Below, one piece after another: positions 27,245-36,384 of a stretch of DNA of 64,000 bases. Made by a program: the position numbers and the translations under genes. This stretch comes from Sagittula sp. P11 (GTDB lineage: Bacteria > Pseudomonadota > Alphaproteobacteria > Rhodobacterales > Rhodobacteraceae). Location: NCBI RefSeq assembly GCF_002814095.1, contig NZ_CP021913.1:4560103-4624102 (forward strand), read 5' to 3'. Positions within the stretch are counted from its first letter, which is position 1, and each line of letters starts with the position of its first letter. The notes under the pieces are model-generated. The model worked only from the letters and a program-made list of their open reading frames with translations. It was not told where the DNA came from and did not search any database.

Positions 27245-28423
27245 ATGGTCGGAGCGGATACCGCCTGGATCATCGTCGCCACGGCACTTGTGCTGTTCAT
27301 GACATTGCCGGGGCTCGCCCTGTTCTACGGCGGGCTGGTACGCGCCCGCAACGTGCTCAGCGTCTTCATGCATTGCTACGCCATCGCCTGCCTGATGAGC
27401 GTGGCCTGGTTCGCGCTTGGCTATTCTATCGCTTTTGGCGGCGACGGCATGATCTGGGGCGGGCTCGACCGGGCGTTCCTGAACGGCGTGACCGCCGACA
27501 CGCTGTCCGGCACGATCCCTGAAGTGCTGTTCTTCGCCTTCCAGATGACCTTTGCCATCATCACGCCCGCGCTTATCGTCGGCGCCTATGTGGAGCGGAT
27601 CGGCTTCGGCTTCGTGCTGCTGTTCTCGCTCCTCTGGATGCTGCTGTGCTACGCCCCGGTGGCGCACTGGATCTGGGGCGGCGGCATGCTGGCCGACGGT
27701 GGCATCTTCGGTGAGACCGGCGTAAAGGACTTTGCCGGTGGGATCGTGGTGCACGAAACGGCGGGCCTTGCGGCCATTCTGATCGCCGTCTTCCTCGGCC
27801 CGCGCAAGGACCACTCGAAGCCGCCGCATAACCCGGGATTCGTCATGATCGGTGCGTCCATGCTGTGGGTCGGCTGGTTCGGCTTCAACGGCGGATCCCA
27901 ACTCGCAGCCGACGGCGGCGCGGCGATGGCAATGACCGTGACGCATATCTCGGCGGCCGCGGCCTCGCTCAGTTGGGCGCTCTGGGAAAAGATCAAGTTT
28001 GGCAAGGCGAGCCTTGTGGGCATGGTCACCGGCACCATCGCGGGGCTGGCCTCCATCACGCCTGCATCGGGTTTCGTCGGCCCCGTCGAGGCTCTGATAA
28101 TCGGTCTCGTTGCAGGTGTGCTCTGCCAGGAGGCGGTGAACTTCGTGCGCAATAGGCTGAAGATCGACGACACGCTCGATGTCTTTGCGGTGCACGGTGT
28201 CGGCGGCATCTTCGGCACGATCATGATCGCGACTTTCGGTGCGGGGTCTTGGGTTGCCCAGCTTGGGTCGCTGCTCATCGTCGGTGTCTTCACCGTTGTC
28301 GTGACGGTGCTTCTGATCGTGGTTGTCCGGGCGATCACCCCGCTGCGCGTCGACGTTGAGACGGAGGTCAACGGGCTCGACCTGTCAGTACACGGCGAAC
28401 GCGCCTACGATCACGTCAGCTGA
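27245..28423 (+). CDS. amtB: ammonium transporter AmtB
   Basis: A 392-residue membrane protein with eleven predicted helices and the twin pore histidines H170 (VVHETAG) and H317 (AVHGVGG). It carries ammonium or ammonia across the inner membrane and usually pairs with the PII protein GlnK; no glnK is next to it here. Start ATG 27245 follows GGGAGG. It lies 2.5 kb from dusB-ntrBC on the other strand, and its promoter region holds a palindromic cluster, so nitrogen control is plausible. A terminator follows. Confidence 0.95.
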   Translation: MVGADTAWIIVATALVLFMTLPGLALFYGGLVRARNVLSVFMHCYAIACLMSVAWFALGYSIAFGGDGMIWGGLDRAFLNGVTADTLSGTIPEVLFFAFQMTFAIITPALIVGAYVERIGFGFVLLFSLLWMLLCYAPVAHWIWGGGMLADGGIFGETGVKDFAGGIVVHETAGLAAILIAVFLGPRKDHSKPPHNPGFVMIGASMLWVGWFGFNGGSQLAADGGAAMAMTVTHISAAAASLSWALWEKIKFGKASLVGMVTGTIAGLASITPASGFVGPVEALIIGLVAGVLCQEAVNFVRNRLKIDDTLDVFAVHGVGGIFGTIMIATFGAGSWVAQLGSLLIVGVFTVVVTVLLIVVVRAITPLRVDVETEVNGLDLSVHGERAYDHVS

Positions 28424-28445
28424 GGCACGGCATTTGATGCACGAA

Positions 28446-28470
28446 AACGGGCCCTACGGGGCCCGTTCCT
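28446..28470. terminator. terminator between amtB and the convergent MmgE/PrpD gene
   Basis: A 9-bp perfect stem AACGGGCCC/GGGCCCGTT with loop TACG, 22 bp after amtB. It is flanked by A-rich and T-rich bases, so it could act in both directions. Confidence 0.7.
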
Positions 28471-29734
28471 ACATCAGGGCGGAGATCGAAGACAGATCGT
28501 CGGCTTCGATGGCCTGCCAGATCGCATCTGCCACATCCTCGCCGACCAATGCGGCCACCTTCCCGGCAAGCCGTGCCTTGCGACTGTCGACAGACATGGG
28601 CGCATCCAGATCGTGGTGCGCTTCGGTGATGCCACCGGGTGTTTCGATGCGGACCACGGCTTCCGTCTCTGCGAGGGTCTCATCGGCGCGGACCTCGACC
28701 TTGTCGCGCAACGCGACGAGACCGGCATCGTGGCAAAGCGCGTCCGTGTAGGTGTCCAGCCGGGCGGTGTCGTGTCCCAGCAACGCGGCGGCGACGATGG
28801 CCCGGTAAGAGAACTTCAGTTGCAGGCCGGTCTGCGGTTCCGGGATGTGACAGACGGTCAGCCAGCGCGGATGTGTGATGACCTCGATTGCGCTGATGGA
28901 TGCCGGATCCGTGCCCGGCAGAGTGGCCAGGGCCTCCAGCGTGGCGTGCAGACCGTGGCAACAGGCGTGGAACTTGTGGCTGATCGAGAGCATCCACGGA
29001 TCGGCCTGTTGCTCCGCGGTGCCGTCGCAGTGATGCGTAGCCAAGAAACCGTTTTCACCGCCCAGAGCCTGCGACGCAGAGGTGAAACCCGCCTGCGCCA
29101 GAAGTGCGGCCTCCACCCCATTTGAGGCGGCAATACCGGCATTGAAGGGCTTTCCCATCGTGCCGAACTGCGACTTCAGCCCAGAAGCTCGGGTCGAGAC
29201 CAACGACAGCGCATGCCTGGTGGCGTCGGGCGAGAGGTCGAGCAGGCGGGCGGCGGCCACGGTTGCGCCGAATGCGCCGGCGGTCGCGGTCTGGTGGAAC
29301 CCCGCCTGGTAATGCGCACGACCGAAGAGCACGCCAAACCGGATCGACGCTTCGCAACCGACAAGCGCCGCGTCGATGACCCCGGACAGGCGTGTACCCT
29401 GCATCTCGCCGACGGCGAGCGCGGCGGGCAGTACGGCCACCGATGGATGGCCGATGTGAGCAAAATGGGTGTCGTCATAGTCGAGCGCGTGAGAGGCCGC
29501 GCCATTCAGCAGGGCCACAGCGCGCGCGGGTCCCCTGCCCGATCCGAACAAGGTTGCCTGGCCCTGCCCACCTTCGCTTTCGACCAGCGCGCGCACGCTC
29601 TGCGCGACGGGTTCGTGGCGCCCGGCGACGCCGCAGGCGAGCCAGTCCGCTGTCGACAGGCGCATGACCTCGCGCGCGTCGGGATGGTCCAAGGCAGCAG
29701 CCGCGGCAGTCAGAATCTGATCGGTTGCGGACAT
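28469..29734 (-). CDS. MmgE/PrpD family protein
   Basis: A 421-residue soluble protein with the all-helical MmgE/PrpD fold: LNGAASHALDYDDTH near residue 80 and GHPSVAVLPAALA shortly after, then a C-terminal lid domain. Known relatives are 2-methylcitrate dehydratase (PrpD) and cis-aconitate decarboxylase. No prpB or prpC is adjacent, so the substrate is open. ATG 29734 follows GGGAGGA; the upstream in-frame extension is not needed. It is convergent with amtB. Confidence 0.85.
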   Translation of the reverse strand: MSATDQILTAAAAALDHPDAREVMRLSTADWLACGVAGRHEPVAQSVRALVESEGGQGQATLFGSGRGPARAVALLNGAASHALDYDDTHFAHIGHPSVAVLPAALAVGEMQGTRLSGVIDAALVGCEASIRFGVLFGRAHYQAGFHQTATAGAFGATVAAARLLDLSPDATRHALSLVSTRASGLKSQFGTMGKPFNAGIAASNGVEAALLAQAGFTSASQALGGENGFLATHHCDGTAEQQADPWMLSISHKFHACCHGLHATLEALATLPGTDPASISAIEVITHPRWLTVCHIPEPQTGLQLKFSYRAIVAAALLGHDTARLDTYTDALCHDAGLVALRDKVEVRADETLAETEAVVRIETPGGITEAHHDLDAPMSVDSRKARLAGKVAALVGEDVADAIWQAIEADDLSSISALM

Positions 29735-29801
29735 GGTTCCTCCCGGCACTTCGATGCCGTGCAAGGAACCACCCTCTGCGCCGGAAGCCAAGAGCCTCCG
29801 G

Positions 29802-30347
29802 TCAGGCGTCCATCAGCAGCCGCGCCGGTTCTGCGGCGGAAGTGGTCTCATTCGCATCTCGGTATTTCTCCGCCGCCTCGCGGGCCGGATCGGTGTCTTC
29901 CGAGGTTCCGGCGATGCTGCGGGCCAGGTCGTCTTCGCCGCGGAGGTCCTTGCGCTCGTCAAGGCGAGCGAGGGTGGCCTGATCCGTGCCGCGCGGCGTC
30001 GCGCTTTCGCGGATGTCCTCGGCTTCGGCGGCTTCGCTCTCTGCGGCCTTGCCTGCTGCATCCTCAGCCTTCCGCTCGGCCTGAAGTTCGATGGTGACCG
30101 CCGCCAGACGTCCCGCCTGCGATGTCGATACAGGCGGCGGCGCGGCGGGCGCGGGCTGGATGGCAGAGGGCCGGACGGTGGCGCCGGTCGCAGCGGGTGC
30201 GCCCGCCCCTTGCGGCGCGTCGCCAAAGGCGGCGCCGCCCGGCGCGGTCCGGCTTTGCGAGGCCGGGGTGCGCTCGACCTCCTGCACCGGGCGCGGCGGC
30301 ACACTCGCCCCCGGTGTATGGGCCGATATGGAAAACAGTGAGGGCAT
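29802..30347 (-). CDS. hypothetical protein, Ala/Pro/Glu-rich
   Basis: A 181-residue protein without a signal peptide or membrane segment. The N-terminal half is Pro/Ala-rich and probably disordered; residues about 85-170 are charged (many Glu, Asp, Arg) and likely helical or coiled. ATG 30347 follows AAGGGA. No known domain recognised. It is co-directed with another low-complexity protein 143 bp upstream. Coding status is supported by start signal and GC3 pattern only. Confidence 0.5.
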   Translation of the reverse strand: MPSLFSISAHTPGASVPPRPVQEVERTPASQSRTAPGGAAFGDAPQGAGAPAATGATVRPSAIQPAPAAPPPVSTSQAGRLAAVTIELQAERKAEDAAGKAAESEAAEAEDIRESATPRGTDQATLARLDERKDLRGEDDLARSIAGTSEDTDPAREAAEKYRDANETTSAAEPARLLMDA

Positions 30348-30490
30348 TTCGTTCGTCCCTTCTTAGTCTCTATGAACTGGTCCGAAGAAATGCCCGAAAA
30401 ATCGGGCCAAAAGGCGGCACTGTCGCCCGCACCGGCCCGGATTCGCGCTCAATGGTTAATGCTTGGTTCAGGCCATCCCGACGCGGCGCA

Positions 30491-30853
30491 TCACACCGTG
30501 GCGTTCACCGCAGGTGACACCGGCGTCCCCGTGAACGCGGTGGCTTGGCCATACTGCGTCGCGGCCATGAGCATGGCCTGGTTCCTGACCGTCACCACGG
30601 CATCGTTGTAGGCGGGATCGCCCGTGCTGCCGGTGGGCGCTTCGCCGGGCTGTCCGGGGGCGCCCGAGGTGGCGGTCGGGGGCGAATATATCCCCATCGC
30701 CATCAGGTTCGGGACGCCGGTTCCCTGAGAGGTGGCCGGGATATAGGCGGCGGCCTCGGGTTCCGGTTTCTGCAGGCCCGGTTTCGGGTCCGCCGGGGTC
30801 AGGCGCGCGGCATAAAGCGACGACTGAACCACGCTGGAGCTTGGATTGATCAT
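30491..30853 (-). CDS. hypothetical protein, Pro/Thr/Ser-rich
   Basis: A 120-residue protein starting MINPSSSVVQSSLYAARLTP. It is rich in Pro, Ala, Thr and Gly, and ends in a segment (VVTVRNQAMLMAATQYGQA, then AFTGTPVSPAVNATV) that may be helical. No signal peptide. ATG 30853 is preceded by AAAGGGAG, a good ribosome site. No family recognised. It sits upstream of the other low-complexity protein on the same strand, possibly as a pair. Confidence 0.5.
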   Translation of the reverse strand: MINPSSSVVQSSLYAARLTPADPKPGLQKPEPEAAAYIPATSQGTGVPNLMAMGIYSPPTATSGAPGQPGEAPTGSTGDPAYNDAVVTVRNQAMLMAATQYGQATAFTGTPVSPAVNATV

Positions 30854-30970
30854 CACGGTCTCCCTTTGATGCAACAGGAAGTCACGTGATGACGCTCAAA
30901 TTTGACACAAATCGGGCACGTCCGGGCCTTAGGGACTACGTGGTTAACGCAGGCGAATGCCGTTTAAAGA

Positions 30971-31414
30971 TCAGCCGTAAAGCTCGGCGGCGCGGCGTTC
31001 GAAGGCGCGCACGATACGCTGCATCGCTTCGTAGAAGAACATGCCGGCCGCGCCCTGGAGGATGCGGTTCCGGAACTCGAAATCCACGAAGAAGGAGACC
31101 TCGCAGCCGCCGTCGACATCGGTGAAGCCCCACTTCGATTCCATGTGGTGGAACGGGCCGTCGAGGTATTCGGTGTGGATCCGCATGTCGTCCGGCCACA
31201 GCGTCACGCGCGATCCGAAGCGTTCGCGGAACACCTTGAAAGAGATCACGAGGTCCGCAAGCATCACCTCGTGGTCGCCCTCCGTCTGGTGAGACCGAAT
31301 CCGGGCGGCCGCCGTCCACGGCAGGAACTTCGGGTAGTTGGCCACGTCGGCGACCAGATCGTACATCTGCTGGGCGGTGTACGGGAGTTTGCGGGTCTCG
31401 GAATGGGTAGGCAT
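30971..31414 (-). CDS. COQ10/RatA-like START-domain protein (coenzyme Q-binding)
   Basis: A 147-residue protein with the polyketide-cyclase/START fold: [22 protein letters not shown] near the N-terminus (about residues 12-33) and a C-terminal helix ([22 protein letters not shown]). Relatives are mitochondrial COQ10, which binds ubiquinone for respiration, and RatA, named as a ribosome-association toxin in E. coli. In Rhodobacteraceae the COQ10 role is the safer reading. ATG 31414; divergent from hpt. Confidence 0.85.
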   Translation of the reverse strand: MPTHSETRKLPYTAQQMYDLVADVANYPKFLPWTAAARIRSHQTEGDHEVMLADLVISFKVFRERFGSRVTLWPDDMRIHTEYLDGPFHHMESKWGFTDVDGGCEVSFFVDFEFRNRILQGAAGMFFYEAMQRIVRAFERRAAELYG

Positions 31415-31495
31415 GAGTCTCCGTCTGGGTCGCTCGTAGCGGGTGACACTGTCGCTGGATGTCGTATGCTGCGCGCAGGAAATCAAGGGGTTGTG

Positions 31496-32053
31496 ATGTC
31501 AGACCGTCCTTATGTCGTAGACGAGATGATCTCGGCCAAGGCCATTGCCGCACGGATCGAGGCGCTCGCACAGGAAATCACGCGGGCTTTCGCCGGAACT
31601 GAAAAACTGGTCGTCGTCGGGCTGTTGCGTGGCAGTTTCGTCTTCATCGCCGACCTGGTGCGCGAGCTGCGCCTGCCCGTCGAGGTCGATTTTCTCGAGG
31701 CGTCCTCATACGGAAACACGATGGAATCGAGCCGCGAGGTGCGTATCCTGAAGGACCTGCGTTCCGGTATCGAAGGGCGCGACGTGCTGGTGGTGGAGGA
31801 CATCGTCGACACCGGCCACACGCTGAACCACGTCATGCACCTTCTGCGCGGACGCAAACCGGCGCGGCTGAAAACCATCGCCCTGCTGGACAAGCCTGCG
31901 CGGCGCGAGGTCGATTTCAAGGCCGACTGGATCGGCTTCGAGATCCCGGACGAATTCGTGGTGGGCTACGGAATCGACTATGCGCAACGCAACCGTAACC
32001 TTCCTTACATCGGCAAGGTCCGGTTTACCGAGGACATGTCGAAAAGCGCGTGA
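31496..32053 (+). CDS. hpt: hypoxanthine phosphoribosyltransferase
   Basis: A 185-residue purine-salvage enzyme with the PRPP-binding motif [16 protein letters not shown] and the early LLRGSFVF loop. It converts hypoxanthine (and often guanine) with PRPP to IMP/GMP. The ATG at 31496 is preceded by AAGGGG. An in-frame ATG at 31466 is possible but would add ten residues not typical of the family. Confidence 0.92.
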   Translation: MSDRPYVVDEMISAKAIAARIEALAQEITRAFAGTEKLVVVGLLRGSFVFIADLVRELRLPVEVDFLEASSYGNTMESSREVRILKDLRSGIEGRDVLVVEDIVDTGHTLNHVMHLLRGRKPARLKTIALLDKPARREVDFKADWIGFEIPDEFVVGYGIDYAQRNRNLPYIGKVRFTEDMSKSA

Positions 32054-32197
32054 TCCCGCCGTCCGGCTGTGAAAAAATCGCCCGGGATGCGATGCCTGTT
32101 CGGGCAGCGCGTCCCACGATCTCTGCACACGCAGAATTTGTTTGTCACAATTCTCAGCGACATTAAGCTGGCCACATTGAAAACAGGGAGACACCCA

Positions 32198-32650
32198 ATG
32201 AAGAAAACCATTACCGTTCTCGCAGCGCTGGCCGTTTGCGCCACAGCCGCAACCGCGCAGGATCTGCCGCAGCCGGTCAAGGCACGGCAGGGTCAGTTCA
32301 ACATCCTCGCATTGAACCTCGGCGTGCTGGGCGGAATGGCAAAGGGCGCGGTCGAATACGATGCGGAGGCTGCACAGGCGGCCGCCGACAACATCGCCGC
32401 CGTCGCCAGCCTGCACCAGGCCGCGATGTGGGCCGAGGGCACCGATACCATGTCCATCGACGGCACCCGCGCGCAGCCGGTGATCTGGGAACAGATGGAC
32501 GACTTCAATTCGAAGTGGGAAGACCTCGGCACCGCGGCGACCGAGATGGCCTCTGCCGCTGGAACCGGGCAGGAAGCGCTCGGACCGATGCTGGGCAAGG
32601 TCGGCGGCGCCTGCAAGGCGTGCCACGACACGTACCGCGCGCCGGAATAA
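32198..32650 (+). CDS. class II cytochrome c (cytochrome c')
   Basis: A 150-residue periplasmic protein: signal peptide MKKTITVLAALAVCATAATA, a four-helix-bundle-like body, and a single haem site CKACH (139-143) close to the C-terminus, the hallmark of cytochrome c'. Members bind NO or CO or carry electrons. The next gene starts at the base after this stop (TAAATG), so the two c-type cytochromes are co-transcribed. Maturation would need Ccm proteins; ccmH and ccmF are near 61-63 kb. Confidence 0.9.
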   Translation: MKKTITVLAALAVCATAATAQDLPQPVKARQGQFNILALNLGVLGGMAKGAVEYDAEAAQAAADNIAAVASLHQAAMWAEGTDTMSIDGTRAQPVIWEQMDDFNSKWEDLGTAATEMASAAGTGQEALGPMLGKVGGACKACHDTYRAPE

Positions 32651-33520
32651 ATGCGCAGCTTTCTGAAAGTCCTGGTCCCGATCGCGATCATCGCGGTCGG
32701 GATCGGTTTGTGGCTGACCGCGCCGTCGCGCGTCGATGCCGCCCGGTTCGAGGCGTTGACCGGTGATCCGGCGCGTGGCGAGACGGTGTTCACCGCCGCC
32801 GGTTGCGCATCCTGTCACCATGCGCCCGAGAGCGAGGATAAGCTGGTTCTGGCCGGCGGTCAGGCCTTCCCGTCCGATTTCGGCACCTTCTACGCGCCCA
32901 ACATCTCGCCGTCAGAGTCGGGAATCGGCGGCTGGTCCATCGTCGATCTCGCCAATGCCGTGACCCGGGGCGTGTCGCCGGAGGGCGAGCACCTGTACCC
33001 GGCCTTCCCCTACACCTCCTACACCAAGATGGAGGATCAGGATGTCGCGGACCTGCACGCCTACATCATGTCGCTGGAACCGTCCGACACCGCGTCCAAA
33101 CCGCACGATGTCGGCTTTCCGTTCAACATCCGGCGGTCGCTGGGGGGCTGGAAGCTCCTGTTCTTCTCGGACGACTACGTGATGCCCGCGGGCGACAACG
33201 AGCGAGGCCGCTACCTGGCCGAGACCTTGGCCCATTGCGGCGAATGCCATACCCCGCGCAATGCGCTTGGCGGGCTGGACAAGGGACGCTGGCTGGCTGG
33301 CGCGCCCAACCCGTCCGGACAGGGCACGATACCGGCGTTGACGCCGGACAAGCTGACCTGGTCGGCGACCGACGTGGCCTACTACCTCGAAACCGGGTTC
33401 ACACCGGACTTCGACAGCGTGGGCGGGCACATGGCCGAGGTGGTGGACAACTTCTCCAAGCTGTCGGCAGAGGACCGGACCGCCGTTGCCAACTACATCA
33501 AGGCGCTGCCCGCGCCCTGA
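32651..33520 (+). CDS. membrane-anchored di-haem cytochrome c
   Basis: A 289-residue protein with an N-terminal uncleaved-looking hydrophobic anchor (about residues 5-23) and two haem-binding sites, CASCH (52-56) and CGECH (196-200). Each sits in its own cytochrome c domain, resembling the cytochrome subunits of alcohol or sugar dehydrogenases and other periplasmic electron carriers. It starts directly after the cytochrome c' stop. The pair probably forms a small electron-transfer or NO-related module; the redox partner is unknown. Confidence 0.88.
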   Translation: MRSFLKVLVPIAIIAVGIGLWLTAPSRVDAARFEALTGDPARGETVFTAAGCASCHHAPESEDKLVLAGGQAFPSDFGTFYAPNISPSESGIGGWSIVDLANAVTRGVSPEGEHLYPAFPYTSYTKMEDQDVADLHAYIMSLEPSDTASKPHDVGFPFNIRRSLGGWKLLFFSDDYVMPAGDNERGRYLAETLAHCGECHTPRNALGGLDKGRWLAGAPNPSGQGTIPALTPDKLTWSATDVAYYLETGFTPDFDSVGGHMAEVVDNFSKLSAEDRTAVANYIKALPAP

Positions 33521-33543
33521 GGCCGAGCCTGGTGGTTGAACGC

Positions 33544-33585
33544 ATGCGCCGGCGCGGATCCAATCCGACGCCGGCGCATTTATTT
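33544..33585 (+). terminator. rho-independent terminator after the cytochrome c pair
   Basis: An 11-bp stem ATGCGCCGGCG/CGCCGGCGCAT with an inner CGGA/TCCG pairing, followed by TTATTT. Confidence 0.8.
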
Positions 33586-33642
33586 CAGGAGCGTTTGCGT
33601 TTCCGGACAAACCGCCGATTTCGGACGGCTATCCGCGCGCCC

Positions 33643-34593
33643 TCAGGCCCGACCGAGTTTCGCCTGCCGAGCATCGCGCAGCCGAGCAAAGTCGTCGCCC
33701 GCATGGTACGACGACCGCGTGAGCGGCGTGGCCGAGACCATCAGGAACCCCTTGCCGAAGGCCGCCTTCTCGTAGGCCGCGAACTCTGAAGGTTCGACGA
33801 ACCGGGCCACGCGGTGGTGCTTTGGCGTCGGCTGCAGATACTGGCCGATGGTCAGGAAATCCACGTCGGCCGCGCGCATGTCGTCCATGACCTGTCGCAC
33901 CGCCTGTGCCTCTTCACCGAGGCCGACCATGATGCCCGACTTGGTGAATATGCCGGGATCCAGCTCCTTCACACGCTGCAAAAGCCGCAGGGAGTGGAAG
34001 TAGCGCGCGCCCGGACGGACCTCCGGGTAGAGACCCGGCACGGTTTCGAGGTTGTGGTTGAACACGTCCGGCTTTGCCGCGACCACGGTTTCGAGCGCGT
34101 CCGGCCCGCACTTCAGGAAATCGGGGGTCAGGATCTCGATGGTGGTATCGGGCGAACGGTGCCGCACGGCGCGGATCGTCTGGGCGAAGTGCTCTGCCCC
34201 GCCGTCGTCCAGGTCGTCCCGGTCGACGGAGGTGATGACCACGTGGTTTAGCCCCAGCTTCTGTACCGCATCCGCAACGCGCCCCGGCTCGAACACGTCG
34301 AGCGCGTCGGGCCGGCCGGTCGCCACGTTGCAGAAGGTGCAGCCGCGGGTACAGATCTCGCCCATGATCATCATCGTCGCATGCCCGAGGTTCCAGCACT
34401 CGCCCGCGTTGGGGCACCCGGCCTCCTCGCAGACGGTCACCAGCTTGTGTTCGCGCATGATCCGCTTGGTCTCGTTGTATCCCTGCCCGCCGGGCGCCTT
34501 GACGCGAATCCAGGAGGGTTTCTTCGGCTGGGCATTGTCGGCCCGATGGGCCTTTTCGGGGTGGCGCTCCCCGGGGATCTTCAGATCGCGCAT
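33643..34593 (-). CDS. lipA: lipoyl synthase
   Basis: A 316-residue radical SAM enzyme with two 4Fe-4S sites: the auxiliary [12 protein letters not shown] (Cys55, 60, 66) and the radical [11 protein letters not shown] (Cys81, 85, 88). It inserts two sulfurs into protein-bound octanoate to make lipoate for 2-oxoacid dehydrogenases and glycine cleavage. ATG 34593 follows GAAAGG. The gene is divergent from the catalase. Confidence 0.96.
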   Translation of the reverse strand: MRDLKIPGERHPEKAHRADNAQPKKPSWIRVKAPGGQGYNETKRIMREHKLVTVCEEAGCPNAGECWNLGHATMMIMGEICTRGCTFCNVATGRPDALDVFEPGRVADAVQKLGLNHVVITSVDRDDLDDGGAEHFAQTIRAVRHRSPDTTIEILTPDFLKCGPDALETVVAAKPDVFNHNLETVPGLYPEVRPGARYFHSLRLLQRVKELDPGIFTKSGIMVGLGEEAQAVRQVMDDMRAADVDFLTIGQYLQPTPKHHRVARFVEPSEFAAYEKAAFGKGFLMVSATPLTRSSYHAGDDFARLRDARQAKLGRA

Positions 34594-34707
34594 GTCACTG
34601 ACCTTTCGCAACAACGGCTTTCACCTCTCCTACGCCTGATCGGTCCGCGAATCCACCCCGCTGCCATGCGTACCGGGCAAGCCGCGTGGGCGTCATCGCA
34701 AAGGCTG

Positions 34708-34728
34708 GCGATAACCGCAGGCTATCGC
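34708..34728. promoter_or_regulatory. inverted repeat upstream of catalase gene
   Basis: GCGATA-N9-TATCGC, a perfect 6-bp inverted repeat, lies about 80 bp before the catalase start in the divergent lipA/catalase gap. An OxyR site is conceivable because of the GATA...CTAT spacing, but the full four-part OxyR pattern is not there. Confidence 0.35.
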
Positions 34729-34802
34729 GGCCAGAATATCATACAATGAAACTTTAAGATGGTGCGGCGCATTGGTCGGCAGGAACAGCAAGGAGAGGCT
34801 AC

Positions 34803-36293
34803 ATGTCCAAACGTCAGACCACAACCGCAGGTGCACCAGTCCCGACGAACGAAACATCGCGGACCGCCGGACCGCGCGGCCCGCTGCTGCTCGAGGACTA
34901 CCAGCTGATCGAGAAGCTGGCCCACCAGAACCGCGAGCGCATCCCCGAACGCGCTGTCCACGCCAAGGGCTGGGGTCTGCAGGGCACCTTCACCGTGACG
35001 CATGACATCACGAAATACACCCGCGCGGCGCTGTTCTCCAAGGTCGGCAACACCTGCGACGTCCTTTCCCGCTGGTCCACGGTTGCTGGCGAGCTGGGCG
35101 CGGCGGATGCTGAACGCGACGTGCGCGGCTTCTCCCTGAAGTTCTACACCGAGGAAGGCAACTGGGACATGGTGGGCAACAACACCCCCATCTTCTTCGT
35201 CCGCGACGCCTACAAGTTCCCCGATTTCATCCGCACGCAAAAGCGCCACCCGAAGACCAACATGCGTTCGCCCGAGGCGATGTTCGACTTCTGGGCCGGG
35301 CAGCCGGAATCGGTGCACCAGGTCACGATCCTGATGTCCGACCGCGGCATCCCGAAAAACCCCGCGCATATGCACGGCTACGGTTCGCACACCTTCTCCA
35401 TGTGGAACGACGCAGGTGAGCGGCACTGGGTGAAGTTCCATTTCCGCTGCCAGCAGCCGATCGAGAACTACACCAACGAGGAAGCCAAGAAGATCATCGG
35501 CGAGACGCGCGAGAGCTTCCAGGAAGACCTCTTCAACATGGTCTCCGAGGGCAAGTTCCCGAAGTGGAAGCTCTTCATTCAGATCATGAAGGAAGGCGAG
35601 GAGGACAAGTTCCCCTTCAATCCCTTCGATCTGACAAAAGTCTGGCCGCACGCCGACTACCCGCTGATCGAAGTGGGCGAACTGGAGATGCACACCATCC
35701 CCGAGAACTACTTCCAGATGGTGGAGAACGCCGCCTATTCGCCCTCGAACGTGGTGCCGGGCATCGGTTTCTCGCCGGACAAGATGCTGCAGGCGCGGAT
35801 CTTCTCTTACGCCGACGCGCACCGTTACCGGCTTGGCACACATTACGAGGCCCTGCCCGCCAACGCGCCCAAGGCCCCCGTGGCGCACTACCACAAGGAC
35901 GGCGCGATGCGGTTCTTCCAGAACGACACGGGCAATCCCAACGCCTATTACGAGCCGAACCAGTACGAGGACGCGCCGCGCCCAGATCCGTCGGTCACGG
36001 AGCCGCCGATGCGCATCGACGCCGAGGCCTACCGCCATCCGCAGGAGGTCACCGACGACGACTTTGTCCAGCCGCGCGCGCTTTATAAGGATGTCCTTTC
36101 GGACGACGAGCGCAAGCGCCTGCATCAGAACATGGCAGGCGCCATGGCGCCCTGTTCCGACAGTGTGAAGGAACGCTGGTACGCTGTGCTCGAACGTGTG
36201 CATCCGGACTATGCCAAGGGCGTCCGCGAGGCCGCGGAAAGCGCACCGGCGCTGCCCGTCACCCCTGACACGCCGATCAAGGCTGCGGAATAA
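34803..36293 (+). CDS. haem catalase (monofunctional, small-subunit type)
   Basis: A 496-residue enzyme that dismutates hydrogen peroxide. The distal His53 lies in [18 protein letters not shown], the active-site Asn in [13 protein letters not shown], and the proximal haem tyrosine (Y336) in [14 protein letters not shown]. Length and the lack of a C-terminal flavodoxin-like domain place it among small-subunit catalases. Start ATG 34803 follows AAGGAGAG. It is monocistronic with a strong terminator. Confidence 0.95.
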   Translation: MSKRQTTTAGAPVPTNETSRTAGPRGPLLLEDYQLIEKLAHQNRERIPERAVHAKGWGLQGTFTVTHDITKYTRAALFSKVGNTCDVLSRWSTVAGELGAADAERDVRGFSLKFYTEEGNWDMVGNNTPIFFVRDAYKFPDFIRTQKRHPKTNMRSPEAMFDFWAGQPESVHQVTILMSDRGIPKNPAHMHGYGSHTFSMWNDAGERHWVKFHFRCQQPIENYTNEEAKKIIGETRESFQEDLFNMVSEGKFPKWKLFIQIMKEGEEDKFPFNPFDLTKVWPHADYPLIEVGELEMHTIPENYFQMVENAAYSPSNVVPGIGFSPDKMLQARIFSYADAHRYRLGTHYEALPANAPKAPVAHYHKDGAMRFFQNDTGNPNAYYEPNQYEDAPRPDPSVTEPPMRIDAEAYRHPQEVTDDDFVQPRALYKDVLSDDERKRLHQNMAGAMAPCSDSVKERWYAVLERVHPDYAKGVREAAESAPALPVTPDTPIKAAE

Positions 36294-36319
36294 TCCAGCG
36301 CCTTTTGGTGAACGAAATT

Positions 36320-36350
36320 CGGCCCCCGCGTTCCTTCGCGGGGGCCGTTT
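36320..36350 (+). terminator. rho-independent terminator of the catalase gene
   Basis: An 11-bp stem CGGCCCCCGCG/CGCGGGGGCCG, loop TTCCTT, then GTTT, 27 bp after the stop. Confidence 0.85.
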
Positions 36351-36384
36351 CATGCATGTATTGCCGATTTTCGTGCAGGACGGG

